Below, in pieces: positions 17,850-27,306 of a DNA stretch of 64,000 bases. The position numbers and the translations under genes are program-made. Source of the stretch: Sphingomonadaceae bacterium OTU29LAMAA1 (GTDB lineage: Bacteria > Pseudomonadota > Alphaproteobacteria > Sphingomonadales > Sphingomonadaceae); NCBI GenBank assembly GCA_024072375.1, contig CP099617.1, positions 3,107,001-3,171,000 of the forward strand. Direction: 5' to 3'. How positions within the stretch are numbered: the first letter of the stretch is position 1; each line of letters begins with the position of its first letter. The notes under the pieces were generated by a model that did not search any database, was not told where the DNA came from, and saw only the letters and a list, made by a program, of their open reading frames with translations.

Positions 17850-18679
17850 TGCTGCTGTTCGCCCTTGCCGCGCAGTTGGCGCAGCCCGCGCCGCAGACAC
17901 TCGGCGCGTCCGACCATCACGTCGACGTGCCGATGACGCAACCCGCCGTGCGTCCGAGCTTTGCGGACGAGTTCGACGGCGTGCGCGTCGACCGCTCGCA
18001 ATGGACGTTCGACCGATCGCGTAACGCAGCAGGCTGGTACAATCACGAGCGGCAATATTACGGGCCGGACAACGCGAGGGTCGCCGGCGGATCGCTGGTG
18101 ATCGAGGCGCGCAAGGAAACCCTGTCGAGGGCGCGCGCGGCGGATTGGAGCGGCCAGAGCTATACCTCGGCCAAGCTCGTCAGCCGCAAGGCCTTCGGCT
18201 ACGGTTTCTACGCGATCCGTGCGCGCCTGCCCTGTGGGCGCGGGACATGGCCGGCGATCTGGCTGCTGCCGTCCAGCGGTGTATGGCCTGCGGCGGGCGA
18301 GATCGACATCATGGAGATGGTCGGATGGGACCCGAACGTCGTCCATGCGACGCTGCACAGCGAAGCCTACAATCACGCCAAGGGCACGCAGCGCGGTGCG
18401 CAGGTGAGGGTGTCGACGGCCTGTACCGCCTTCCACACCTATCAGCTCGACTGGCGGCGCGATGCGATCCTGATCGGCGTCGACGGACGCGGCTACATGC
18501 GTGTGGTCAACGATCGGCCGGGTGGCACCGCGGCATGGCCTTTCAACCGGCCGTACCAGCTGATCCTCAACCTCGCCGTGGGCGGCGACTGGGGTGGGGC
18601 GGAGGGTATCGACGACGCGGTTCTGCCGCAGCGGATGAGCGTCGACTACGTCCGCTACTGGGCTAGCGCCACGCCCTGA
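17849..18679 (+). CDS. GH16-family endo-beta-glucanase (laminarinase-like)
   Basis: 276 residues from the ATG at 17849 (a GTG three bases earlier is possible), overlapping the previous stop. A short hydrophobic N-terminus (MLLFALAAQLAQPAPQ) acts as a signal peptide. The GH16 catalytic motif ExDxxE is intact as GEIDIMEMVG with nucleophile E151, D153 and acid/base E156. FADEFDG, WYNHERQYY, GYGFYAIRARLP, TWPAIWLLP and LNLAVGGDWGG are family landmarks. It should cut internal beta-1,3 or beta-1,3/1,4 bonds. Its last 17 bp overlap the convergent MFS gene. It is coupled to the GH55-like gene. Confidence 0.93.
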   Translation: MLLFALAAQLAQPAPQTLGASDHHVDVPMTQPAVRPSFADEFDGVRVDRSQWTFDRSRNAAGWYNHERQYYGPDNARVAGGSLVIEARKETLSRARAADWSGQSYTSAKLVSRKAFGYGFYAIRARLPCGRGTWPAIWLLPSSGVWPAAGEIDIMEMVGWDPNVVHATLHSEAYNHAKGTQRGAQVRVSTACTAFHTYQLDWRRDAILIGVDGRGYMRVVNDRPGGTAAWPFNRPYQLILNLAVGGDWGGAEGIDDAVLPQRMSVDYVRYWASATP

Positions 18680-19871
18680 CGCACAGCATCCCCAGGCCAC
18701 CGCCCAGCGTCAGCACGGCCAGCGTCAGCAGCACCGCGCTGAAATCATGCGGCGTCGCCAGCATCCACGTCAGCGGCGGCCCGAGCAGCGACGGCAGCGT
18801 ATTGGCGAGATTGAGCAGGCCCAGATCGCGGCCGCGGTGCGCCGGGCTGGGCAGCAATTGCATCGCGAAGGCGGCGTGGAGCGCGACGAACACCGACGAT
18901 CCGATCGCGTAGACGACGAAGCCGGCGGCACCGCTGGCCCAATCGGTCGCGCCCGCCATGCCGATCAGCCCGGCCGACGCCACGCCGGCGGCGATCAGCA
19001 GGAACGGTTTGCGCCGCCGCGTCAGGTCCGACAGTCGGCCGAGCACCAGCGCTATTGGCAGCGGCAGCAGGAATGCCAGCGTCAGCAGATGGCCGATCCG
19101 CGCGGGCAGATCGGCCCGCGACCCGTCCGTCGGGATGCTTTCGAAATAATACAGCAGATAGGCCTGCGTCACCACGCCCGCGATCTGCACGAGCAATCGC
19201 GACATGCCGGCCACGGCGAGATCGCGGCGAGGAAGCGGCCGGCTGGTGGCCTCGCCGTCATCGGGGCAGGGGGAGTGGACCACAAGGTGCCGGCGGCTGA
19301 CCAGCAGCGGACACAGGCAGGCGGCCACTGCGACGGGGATCAGCGCGAACCGTGCCGCCTCCGGCAGCATCGCCTGTCCGACCAGCAAGGCCGATACGCC
19401 CGAGGCGACCGGGCTGCCGAGCGACAGCAGGCCGCCCGCGACCCCCTTTTGTGCGTCCGGTATCTCTTCGGACATGATCGCCATCATCGGCGCGAGCAGC
19501 GCGTTTACCGCCAGCTGGAACGCGACCACCGCCAGTACGATCTGCACCGGAGTTGTCGCCAGCGCGACCAGCGCATAGCTGGCGGCGGTCGCGATCAGGC
19601 CGGCCGTGATCCAGCCACGTCGACCGATGCCGCCGTGCATCGACCGGTCCGACAGCCAGCCGAACAGGATGCCCGATCCGCTGGCGGCGATCGCCCCGGC
19701 GGTGACGCAGGCGGTGAAGACGCCGATCCGCGCGGGTCCGCTCAGCAGCTCGATCTTCAGCGGCAGCAGCAGCGTCAGCAGCGGCAGGTATGCGATGACG
19801 CCGCCGACGTTCGCCAGCGCGAACACGAGCAGGAAGACGGGTGATCGGCGCGGTGGAGACGGCAAGGTCAT
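18663..19871 (-). CDS. MFS sugar transporter
   Basis: A 402-residue, about 12-helix membrane protein. Features are PVFLLVFALANVGGVIAYLPLL in helix 1, FGWLSDRSMHGGIGRRGW in the loop 2-3 signature and LVLGRLSDLTRRRKPF in the equivalent half-way loop. These resemble the GPH/SPT-like sugar transporters that sit beside GH3 genes. It follows the GH3 gene by 64 bp on the same strand and probably brings the released monosaccharide or disaccharide into the cytoplasm. It overlaps the 3' end of the convergent GH16 gene by 17 bp. Sugar specificity is inferred only from neighbours. Confidence 0.87.
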   Translation of the reverse strand: MTLPSPPRRSPVFLLVFALANVGGVIAYLPLLTLLLPLKIELLSGPARIGVFTACVTAGAIAASGSGILFGWLSDRSMHGGIGRRGWITAGLIATAASYALVALATTPVQIVLAVVAFQLAVNALLAPMMAIMSEEIPDAQKGVAGGLLSLGSPVASGVSALLVGQAMLPEAARFALIPVAVAACLCPLLVSRRHLVVHSPCPDDGEATSRPLPRRDLAVAGMSRLLVQIAGVVTQAYLLYYFESIPTDGSRADLPARIGHLLTLAFLLPLPIALVLGRLSDLTRRRKPFLLIAAGVASAGLIGMAGATDWASGAAGFVVYAIGSSVFVALHAAFAMQLLPSPAHRGRDLGLLNLANTLPSLLGPPLTWMLATPHDFSAVLLTLAVLTLGGGLGMLCVRAWR

Positions 19872-19935
19872 CGGCCCGCGACCCTGCCCGCGTTGTGCCG
19901 TCGCGGCAACTGCTGCTCCGGCGGAGTGAACCCCG

Positions 19936-22191
19936 TCAGGGTTTCATCGTCGCGGCCTCCACCGTGGCGGCGGACACCATCGTCCGGTCGGCGGCGTTGC
20001 GACCCAGCGCGACGCGATAGCGGCCGGCATCGATCCGCCAGCCGGGCAGCTTCACGTCGTAATCGGCGACGATGCGCGGTTCCGCGGTCAGCGTCACGCG
20101 CCGCGTCTCGCCGGGTTTCAGCGTGACGCGGGTGAACGCCGCCAGTCGCATCGGTGCGCCGCCTGCCTCTTTCGCGACGTACATCTGCGGCACGTCGGCA
20201 CCCGCACGCGCGCCGGTGTTGATCACGTCGAAGGTCACGCTGAGCGTCCGGCCGCCGGTGACGACCGGGTTGCGATAGGCGAAGCTGGTATAGGTGAGGC
20301 CGTGACCGAACGGGAACAGCGGCGTCATCCGCTTCCGGTCGTACCAGCGATAGCCGACATCGGCCCCCTCGACGTAATCGACCGGGAAGCTTTCTAGCAC
20401 ATGCGTCGATGCGGCACCCGGATCGGCCGCGGCGGCGGCGTCCAGCCCGGTCAGGCGATCGAGGCCGACCGGACGGGGGCGCACCGGCTGCGATGCATCG
20501 GCGGGAAAGGTGATCGGCAGACGGCCCGACGGATTGACCTTGCCGGTCAGGATATTGGCGATCGCCTCGCCTCCGCGCTGGCCGGGATACCACGCCTCCA
20601 CGACCGCCGGGACCTTGTCGATCCACGGCATCAGTACCGGCCCGCCCGTCTCCAGCACCGCGACCGTGCGGGGCTGCACCGCGACAATGGCGGCGATCAG
20701 CGCGTCCTGATGGTCGGGCAGGCGCAGGTTGGGCACGTCGTCCGCCTCGCTCGTCCATTGCGTGGCGAAGACGATCGCCATGTCGGCGCCCCTGGCGGCA
20801 TCGACGGTCGCGTTGAAGTTGCGGCCGTCCATCCACGTCACCTGTGCGCCGGGCAATGCCTTGCGCAACGCGGCGAGCGGCGAGGAGGCATGATAGGTGA
20901 TGCGCGCGAACGATGCCGATCCGCCATAGGCGAGCGGGGTCTCGACGGGTGCACCGCCGACCGAGCGGACCTGCGACGATCCGCCGCCAGACAATACGCC
21001 GACATCGGCATTGCCGCCGATCACCACGACCCGTTTTGCGGTGCGTGCGATCGGCAGCACGTTGCCCTGATTCTTCAGAAGCACGATTCCGGCCTCTGCG
21101 GCGCGCTGCGCGACCTCGGCGTTGCGGGCGTAGAGCGGTGTCACTGCGACGGCGGGCATCGGCGCGTCATAGGCCCCGGTCTGGATCAGCCCGGTGAGAT
21201 AGCGGGCGACCATGTCGTCGAGACGACGCTGCGACACATTGCCCTTTGCCACCGCGGCCTTCAGCGGCGCATCGAAATAGGGTGCCTTGTCCAGTTCCTG
21301 TCCCGATTGCTGGTCGAGTCCGGCATTCGCCGCCTTCACGGTGGAATGCACCGCGCCCCAGTCGCTCATGACCCAGCCGGGATAGCCCCAGTCGCGCTTC
21401 AGCACATCGTTCAACAGGTGGGCGTTCTCGCACGCCCAGTCGCCGTTGACCTTGTTGTAGGCGCACATGACCGATCCGGGCTGGCCGCGCTCGATCGCGA
21501 TCTCGAACGCCAGCAGGTCGCTCATCCGCAGCGCGGCCTCGCCGATCCGCGCATCGACGACCATACGTCCGGTCTCCTGCGCGTTGAGGGCGAGGTGTTT
21601 GACCGTAGAGACGATGCGATTGCTCTGCACGCCGGCGATATGCGCGCCCGCGAGCGTACCCGCCAGCAGCGGGTCCTCGCCCAGATACTCGAAGTTGCGC
21701 CCGTTCCAGGGGTCGCGCGTCAGGTTGACGCCACCCGCCAGCAATACGTTGAACCGTTTGTCCCGCGCCTCCGATCCGATCATCGCGCCACCGGCCCGCG
21801 CCACTGCAGGATCGAAGCTCGCCGCGGTGGCAAGGCTGGACGGCAGCGCGGTCGCTACATCGCCCTTCCGCTGTTCTACCTGATTGGCGACCCCGAGCGA
21901 GGCGTCGCTTTCACGGACCAGTGGCACGCCGAGGCGCGGAATGCCGTCGATGTGGCCGGCAGAGGGAATCAGTTCGTTACGGCTCTTACCCGCCGCCATC
22001 GGCGGGAACAGGCCGTGGACCAGCAGCAGTTTTTCGTCCTGCGTCATCCGCGCGACGATCGTATCGGCGCGGGCGCGGGCCTCGGCCGCAGAAACGGTGG
22101 ACGGCGACGTCGCGGTTTGCGCGCCCGCGCCGGTGTGGATCAACGCCATCGTGGCGGCACCCGCCAGGGCGACTTGCAGCAGTCTGGACAT
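19936..22191 (-). CDS. GH3-family beta-glucosidase
   Basis: 751 residues from the ATG at 22191, which has a strong ribosome site (GAGAGGAGAG) and a Sec signal (MSRLLQVALAGAATMALIHTG). In-frame codons upstream lie in the promoter and are excluded. Domain order is a GH3 (beta/alpha)8 N-domain with nucleophile D277 in WVMSDWGAVHS and the KHLALNAQE substrate loop, a (beta/alpha/beta)6 C-domain (VVVIGGNADVGVLSGGGSS), and a fibronectin-III-like tail from about residue 650 (FPFGHGLTYTSFAY, LKPGETRRVTL). It cleaves terminal beta-glucosides in the periplasm. It is divergent from the TBDR, sharing a promoter with two GTGAACGTTCAC palindromes. Confidence 0.94.
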   Translation of the reverse strand: MSRLLQVALAGAATMALIHTGAGAQTATSPSTVSAAEARARADTIVARMTQDEKLLLVHGLFPPMAAGKSRNELIPSAGHIDGIPRLGVPLVRESDASLGVANQVEQRKGDVATALPSSLATAASFDPAVARAGGAMIGSEARDKRFNVLLAGGVNLTRDPWNGRNFEYLGEDPLLAGTLAGAHIAGVQSNRIVSTVKHLALNAQETGRMVVDARIGEAALRMSDLLAFEIAIERGQPGSVMCAYNKVNGDWACENAHLLNDVLKRDWGYPGWVMSDWGAVHSTVKAANAGLDQQSGQELDKAPYFDAPLKAAVAKGNVSQRRLDDMVARYLTGLIQTGAYDAPMPAVAVTPLYARNAEVAQRAAEAGIVLLKNQGNVLPIARTAKRVVVIGGNADVGVLSGGGSSQVRSVGGAPVETPLAYGGSASFARITYHASSPLAALRKALPGAQVTWMDGRNFNATVDAARGADMAIVFATQWTSEADDVPNLRLPDHQDALIAAIVAVQPRTVAVLETGGPVLMPWIDKVPAVVEAWYPGQRGGEAIANILTGKVNPSGRLPITFPADASQPVRPRPVGLDRLTGLDAAAAADPGAASTHVLESFPVDYVEGADVGYRWYDRKRMTPLFPFGHGLTYTSFAYRNPVVTGGRTLSVTFDVINTGARAGADVPQMYVAKEAGGAPMRLAAFTRVTLKPGETRRVTLTAEPRIVADYDVKLPGWRIDAGRYRVALGRNAADRTMVSAATVEAATMKP

Positions 22192-22280
22192 CGTCTCTCC
22201 TCTCGATCCCGATCGCCGGGTTTGCCGGCAGTCGAGCGGTGCAGATTTGTCACACCGTTCCATCATCAACAGCATATCCG

Positions 22281-22292
22281 GTGAACGTTCAC
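22281..22292. promoter_or_regulatory. LacI-type operator, copy 1 (GTGAACGTTCAC)
   Basis: A perfect 12-bp palindrome in the divergent GH3/TBDR promoter. An identical copy lies 55 bp away. LacI-family repressors bind such CG-centred palindromes, and a LacI gene (28797) lies in the same locus. The regulator-site link is inference. Confidence 0.75.
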
Positions 22293-22310
22293 AATAGCAG
22301 CGACATCCGC

Positions 22311-22347
22311 TTGACAAATTTCGGCAAAGAATGAAGTGAACGTTCAC
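22311..22347 (+). promoter_or_regulatory. TBDR promoter region with LacI-type operator copy 2
   Basis: A consensus -35 hexamer TTGACA lies at 22311-22316. The second perfect GTGAACGTTCAC palindrome at 22336-22347 begins 19 bp further on, where it would cover the -10 and start site. A repressor bound here would block RNA polymerase directly. The -10 hexamer itself is weak (around 22334). Confidence 0.65.
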
Positions 22348-22391
22348 AGGAGCAGGCACGAGCTATGCGTGCCGCAAAGGGAGGATACAGG

Positions 22392-25300
22392 ATGCGTGGC
22401 TTCACGGCTCGCTCGCTTTCGCGTTTGATCATCGGCACCTCGGTCGTCGCCCTCGCCGGCGTACCCGCTGCCGCTTTGGCACAGGACGCTGCCGCAACGG
22501 TCGGCAACACCGGTCCTTCGGAAATCGCTCCGCAGCCTGCCCAGGCCGCCACCGATCCGGCGGAATCGGATGACATCGTCGTCACCGGCATCCGCGCCTC
22601 GCTGCGTGCCTCCGCCGACATCAAGCGCGACGCGCAGGGTATCGTCGATGCGATCTCGGCCGAGGACATCGGCAAGTTCCCCGACACCAACCTCGCTGAA
22701 TCGCTCCAGCGCATCACCGGCGTGTCGATCGACCGGTCCAACGGCGAAGGCTCGTTCGTCACCGTCCGCGGCCTCGGGCCGGAATACAACCTGGTAGTGC
22801 TCAACGGTCGCCAGCTGCCGACCTCAGTCATCGGCGACGGCAACGGCGCGCCGGGTTCGCGCGCGTTCGACTTCGCCAATCTGGCATCGGAAGGCATCGC
22901 GGCGCTGGAGGTCTACAAGTCCGGTCGTGCCTCGGTGCCGTCGGGCGGCATTGGCGCGACGATCAATATCCGCACGCCGCGCCCGCTCGACAAGGTCGGC
23001 ACGCGCGGCTCGATCGCGGCACGCGGCGTGATCGACACCTCGCAGAACGGCAAGAACGACATCACGCCGGAAGTGTCCGGCATCTTCTCGACCACCTTCG
23101 CCGACGATCGTATCGGCATCCTGGTGAACGGCGTATACCAGAAGCGGCGTGCCTCGGTGAACCAGGCGAACGTCGGCTGGCGCGACGGTTATCTGGGGTC
23201 GGAGAACAATTGGGGTTCGCTGGCGCAGCCGGGCGATCCGCGCGCGCGGAACATCACCAATCGGCCCGATCCGACCGACGTCTACGAAGTGCCGCAGAAC
23301 GCGTCTTACGACGTCAACAACATCAGCCGCGAACGCATCAACGGCCAGCTGGTGTTACAGGCGAAGCCGACCGACGCGCTGACCGCGACCGTAGACTACA
23401 CCTATTCGCGCAACGAGGTGAAGACGCGCAACGCCAACGTCGGCATCTGGTTCAACCACAACGACACGTCGTCCGCATGGACCGATGGCCCTGTCGCCGG
23501 CCCGCTGTTCTACACCGAGCGGTTCACCGCGGCGGAAGCCAAGGATCTGTCCTATTCCAGCGCGCTGACCGCCTATCGCACCGAGAACAAGTCGCTCGGC
23601 GGCAACTTGACGTGGGAGGCGCCGGGCGGCGTCACGATCACGCTTGATGCGCATCATTCGACCGCGGAATCGAAGCCGACCAACAAATACGGCAACAGCA
23701 ACTCGCTCGGCGCCGCCGTGTTCGGTGTCGCCAACCAGACGATCAATTTCGAGAACGACCTGCCGGTCATCTCGTACCAGATGCAGCCGGGGATCGACCC
23801 GCTCAACGCGGCGCTGATCGTGCCGACGGGCAATGCGTTCCGCAATGCCTACTTCCGCGACCGGATCAATCAGGTCCAGTTGAAGGGCCATTACGATCAC
23901 GACGGCAGCTTCCTCGACTCGCTCGACTGGGGCTTCACCTTCACCGACAACAAGGTGCGCTCGGCCTATGGCGTGCTCCAGAACGATACCTGGGGCGGCA
24001 CCGGCGGTGACAGCGCAGCGCAGCGTGCGGCGGCGGCGGCGCTGCTGCCCGACGATATCTTCAAGGCGATCGATATCCCCGGCAAGTTCAAGGGCGTCAG
24101 CGGCGTCGGCAGCGCGGATATCGCCAAGACGTTCTACGGCTACAGCTTCGAACAGGTCGTCGGTCTGCTCGACCAGACGTACAAGATCTGCGGCGGGGAC
24201 GGGAATTGCCTGACTCCCTACACCACCGATCGCCGTATCCGTGAAAAGACGGTGGCGCCGTATCTGCAGATCAACAACACGTTCGATCTGTTCGACAATC
24301 CGGCACACCTGATCGCCGGCCTGCGCTACGAGAACACGACGGTGAAATCGTCGGCGCTGGTGCCGATCCCGACCGGCACGCGCCAGAATTCGCAGAACGA
24401 ATTCAACATCGTCTATTCGGGCAACAGCGACTTCACGACCTTCTCGGGCAGCTATGACGAATGGTTGCCGTCGGTCGACTTCGACGTCCAGCCGATCCGC
24501 AACGTCAAGCTGCGCGCATCGTACAGCCACACCATCACGCGCGCCGATTACGGTTCGCTGCAGGGCGGTCTGACGCTCGACCAGCTGTTCCGCGTCGGCG
24601 GCGGCACGGGCGCGCAGGGCAACCCTAATCTTGTGCCCTACAAGTCCAAGAACATCGATCTGTCGGCGGAATGGTATTACACCCCCGAAAGCTACATGTC
24701 GGTCGGCTATTTCCGCAAGAACGTCTCGAACTACATCGGCAGCACGCAGGTCAACGGCCCGGCATTCGGCCTGACCAATCCGGCGAACGGTCCGCGGTAC
24801 CGGGCGGCGCTGGCGGCACTGGGTGCGGGGGCGACCTTCGCGCAGATCCGCGACTATATCGGCGCGAACTTTCCGGGCAGCGTCGTCAACGGCACCATCC
24901 TCGGTCGAGCCGACGATGCCCCGGTCAATTTCGTGATCTCGACACCGTTCAACAGCGACGAGACCGCGACGATCAACGGCTTCGAATTCGCGATCCAGCA
25001 CAGCTTCTGGAACACCGGGTTCGGTACGCAGCTGAACTACACGCTCGTCAACGGCAACCGCGACTATAACAATGCGCTGCCTGCCAGCGTGTCGCAATTC
25101 GCGGTCAACGGCCTGTCCGACAGCGCCAATGCCAGCGCCTATTACGACAAGAACGGTATCCAGGCGCGCGTGTCGTACAACTGGCGCGCCGAATTCCTCG
25201 CCGGGGGCGGCATCAACCCATTCTACACCGAGGATTACGGGCAAGTCGATGCGAGTGCCAGTGTCGAGGTGGTGCCGGGCCTGACCGTCTTTGCCGAGGC

Positions 25301-25412
25301 GATCAACCTGCTGGGTGCTGACCGCCGCGGTCATCGCCGGTCGGATCGCAACGTGACGTTCGTGGTGAAGCAGGACGCGCGGTATTCGGGCGGCGTCCGG
25401 TTCAGCTTCTGA
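22392..25412 (+). CDS. TonB-dependent receptor (large, carbohydrate-type)
   Basis: 1006 residues from the ATG at 22392, chosen because GGGAGG lies 7 bases before it; an in-frame ATG at 22365 is less well placed. A Sec signal ends near AALAQ (about residue 31). The TonB-box-like DIVVTGIRASLRAS and a plug domain (SAEDIGKFPDTNLAESLQR, FVTVRGLGPEYNLVVLNGR) mark the subfamily of receptors tied to SapC/tryptophan-halogenase modules. The barrel ends YSGGVRFSF. It should import oligosaccharides (probably beta-glucan fragments). It is controlled with GH3 by the LacI-type operators and followed by sapC-like, cupin-like, halogenase-like and lacI genes. Confidence 0.94.
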   Translation: MRGFTARSLSRLIIGTSVVALAGVPAAALAQDAAATVGNTGPSEIAPQPAQAATDPAESDDIVVTGIRASLRASADIKRDAQGIVDAISAEDIGKFPDTNLAESLQRITGVSIDRSNGEGSFVTVRGLGPEYNLVVLNGRQLPTSVIGDGNGAPGSRAFDFANLASEGIAALEVYKSGRASVPSGGIGATINIRTPRPLDKVGTRGSIAARGVIDTSQNGKNDITPEVSGIFSTTFADDRIGILVNGVYQKRRASVNQANVGWRDGYLGSENNWGSLAQPGDPRARNITNRPDPTDVYEVPQNASYDVNNISRERINGQLVLQAKPTDALTATVDYTYSRNEVKTRNANVGIWFNHNDTSSAWTDGPVAGPLFYTERFTAAEAKDLSYSSALTAYRTENKSLGGNLTWEAPGGVTITLDAHHSTAESKPTNKYGNSNSLGAAVFGVANQTINFENDLPVISYQMQPGIDPLNAALIVPTGNAFRNAYFRDRINQVQLKGHYDHDGSFLDSLDWGFTFTDNKVRSAYGVLQNDTWGGTGGDSAAQRAAAAALLPDDIFKAIDIPGKFKGVSGVGSADIAKTFYGYSFEQVVGLLDQTYKICGGDGNCLTPYTTDRRIREKTVAPYLQINNTFDLFDNPAHLIAGLRYENTTVKSSALVPIPTGTRQNSQNEFNIVYSGNSDFTTFSGSYDEWLPSVDFDVQPIRNVKLRASYSHTITRADYGSLQGGLTLDQLFRVGGGTGAQGNPNLVPYKSKNIDLSAEWYYTPESYMSVGYFRKNVSNYIGSTQVNGPAFGLTNPANGPRYRAALAALGAGATFAQIRDYIGANFPGSVVNGTILGRADDAPVNFVISTPFNSDETATINGFEFAIQHSFWNTGFGTQLNYTLVNGNRDYNNALPASVSQFAVNGLSDSANASAYYDKNGIQARVSYNWRAEFLAGGGINPFYTEDYGQVDASASVEVVPGLTVFAEAINLLGADRRGHRRSDRNVTFVVKQDARYSGGVRFSF

Positions 25413-25565
25413 TTCCGTCCGCCGCGGCGGACGAAAGGAGCCATGGTTTCCGAACGCATGGCGCTTTTCGTCTTGCCGCGGCGGTGACAAGGGATAGGTC
25501 TGCCCGCGCGGCATGGCCGTGTCCGCGTGGGACAGGCGGGCCAACGACGACTGGATAGGAACGAC

Positions 25566-26282
25566 ATGCCGGACCACGCCATTCTGACCGCTGCGATGCA
25601 CGGCGAGACGCGTGTCCGGCACGATCGCGGCGCCGCCTTCGGCGATGCGATCATGAGCTGCCTGATCGTTCCCGACGAATTCCGACGCGTGCAGAGCGAT
25701 TACCTGATCCTGTTCCGCCGCAATATCGAAGATGGCTCGACCGTCGCCCTCGCGTTGTTCGGGTTCGAGAATGGCGAGAACCTGTATCTTTCCGCCGACG
25801 GCTGGAACGCGCGCTATATTCCGCTGGCGATCGAGATCCAGCCGCTGCTGATCGGCGGCTCGCCATCGGGCGGCGAAGGCGCGCAGGTGCATATCGACAT
25901 GGCCAGCCCGCGGATCGGCACGAGCGAGGGATCGCGACTGTTCGAAGACGATGGCGCCCCCTCCGCCTTCCTCGAAGACCGGATCGAAAAACTGGGCGCG
26001 CTCGATACGGGCTACCGGGGCAGCGCCGCGTTCTTCGCCGCGCTCGATCGGCACGACCTGCTCGAACCGCTGATGCTCGAAGTGCCACTGGACGACGGGT
26101 CGATCAACAACCTCGTCGGCTTTCACGTCATCGACGAGGATCGGCTGCGCGGGCTCGATGCCAGCGCGCTGGACGACCTGCATCGGGGCGGGCATCTGAT
26201 GCCGATCTTCATGGCGCTGGCATCGCAGGGCAATCTGCCGGGGCTGATCGCGCGCAAGAACCAGATGCTGGGCAGTGACTGA
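25566..26282 (+). CDS. SapC-family protein
   Basis: 238 residues from the ATG at 25566 (MPDHAILTAAMHGETRVRHD). SapC-domain segments include GAAFGDAIMSCLIVPDEF, ALFGFENGENLYL and WNARYIPLAIEIQPLLIG. The name comes from a Campylobacter surface-layer-associated protein, and the biochemical role is unknown. In Caulobacterales and Sphingomonadales it nearly always follows a large TBDR and precedes a cupin-like gene and a halogenase-like gene, as here. No signal peptide, so probably cytoplasmic. Its stop overlaps the start of the cupin-like gene by 8 bp. Confidence 0.88.
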   Translation: MPDHAILTAAMHGETRVRHDRGAAFGDAIMSCLIVPDEFRRVQSDYLILFRRNIEDGSTVALALFGFENGENLYLSADGWNARYIPLAIEIQPLLIGGSPSGGEGAQVHIDMASPRIGTSEGSRLFEDDGAPSAFLEDRIEKLGALDTGYRGSAAFFAALDRHDLLEPLMLEVPLDDGSINNLVGFHVIDEDRLRGLDASALDDLHRGGHLMPIFMALASQGNLPGLIARKNQMLGSD

Positions 26283-27306
26283 CCGGAACACCGATATTTT
26301 CGCAGGCTTGCCCCACGTTCCCGAACGCGTGGTGGCGGATGCCGCGGATCTCGATGCGGCGCTGCGGACCGCCGACCGCCCGTTCGTCGTCCGCGGGCTG
26401 GCCGCCGACTGGCCGCTGGTGCAGGCCGGGCGGCGATCCGCAGCGGAGGCGCGCCGCTACCTCCTCGATCACCGCCGCGATGTGCCGTTCACCGTCTCCG
26501 TGGGCGCGAGCGGCAGCGACGGCCGACTATTCTACGACGAGGCGATGGCGATGAACTTCGCCACCTTCAAGACGAAGCTGGACGAGGTGTTCGCGCATAT
26601 CGACGCGAGCGAGCAGAGCGGCGACCCCCGGCCGATCTATCTCGCCTCGATCGATATGCAGGGCTATTTCTACGGGCTGCAAGAGGCGAACCATATCGAT
26701 CTCGGCGACCGCGCGCCGCTCGCCAGCATCTGGATGGGCACGCGGACGCGGATCGCCGCGCACAACGACGTGCCCGATAACCTCGCCTGCGTCGCGGTCG
26801 GCCGGCGGCGCTTCACGCTCTTCCCGCGCGAACAGTTCCGCAACCTGTATCTGGGGCCGATCGACAACACGCCGGCTGGGCGTGCGGTGAGTATGGTTGA
26901 TTTCCACGCGCCCGACTTCACCGCCCACCCGAAGTTCCACGATGCGCTGGCCCACGCGCAGGTCGCCGAACTGGAGGCGGGGGACGCACTCTATATTCCG
27001 GCGATGTGGTGGCATCACGTCGAGGGGCAGGCGACGTTCAACGTGCTGGTGAATTACTGGTGGCGGACGACGCCGCGCTGGCTGGGGCAACCGCAGGACG
27101 CGCTCAACCACGCGATCCTCGCGGTGCGCGACCTGCCGGAGGATCAGAAGAGGCATTGGCGCGAGATGTTCGACTATTACGTGTTCGACAATGATGCGGC
27201 AGCAGTCGCGCATATTCCCGAACAGGCGCGGAGCATCCTGTCGACGCTCACCGCCGAAAGCGCAGGCCGGCTGCGCGCCTTCCTGTTGCGGGCGCTCAGC
27301 CGATGA
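26275..27306 (+). CDS. Cupin-like (JmjC-type) 2-oxoglutarate/Fe(II)-dependent hydroxylase-like protein
   Basis: 343 residues from a GTG at 26275. The fold resembles FIH-1/Pass1-type cupins. An HxD iron motif appears as AAHNDVPDN (His about 162, Asp about 164), with a distal His in ALYIPAMWWHHVEG (about residues 244-245) and a basic residue on the following strands (VLVNYWW). The family hydroxylates proteins or small molecules, but for this clade no substrate is known to me. It is translationally coupled on both sides (8-bp overlap with SapC; ATGA overlap with the halogenase-like gene). The three products are therefore probably made in fixed ratio. Confidence 0.85.
   Translation: MTDRNTDIFAGLPHVPERVVADAADLDAALRTADRPFVVRGLAADWPLVQAGRRSAAEARRYLLDHRRDVPFTVSVGASGSDGRLFYDEAMAMNFATFKTKLDEVFAHIDASEQSGDPRPIYLASIDMQGYFYGLQEANHIDLGDRAPLASIWMGTRTRIAAHNDVPDNLACVAVGRRRFTLFPREQFRNLYLGPIDNTPAGRAVSMVDFHAPDFTAHPKFHDALAHAQVAELEAGDALYIPAMWWHHVEGQATFNVLVNYWWRTTPRWLGQPQDALNHAILAVRDLPEDQKRHWREMFDYYVFDNDAAAVAHIPEQARSILSTLTAESAGRLRAFLLRALSR

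Noticed and set aside
23355..26291. A 978-codon open frame on the strand opposite to the TBDR and SapC genes
   Set aside because: It mirrors codon usage of the real genes in high-GC DNA, is Arg/Val/Asp-rich without motifs, and crosses a gene boundary. Similar shadows lie at 20401-22284, 27780-29858, 40946-43219 and 16020-17900.
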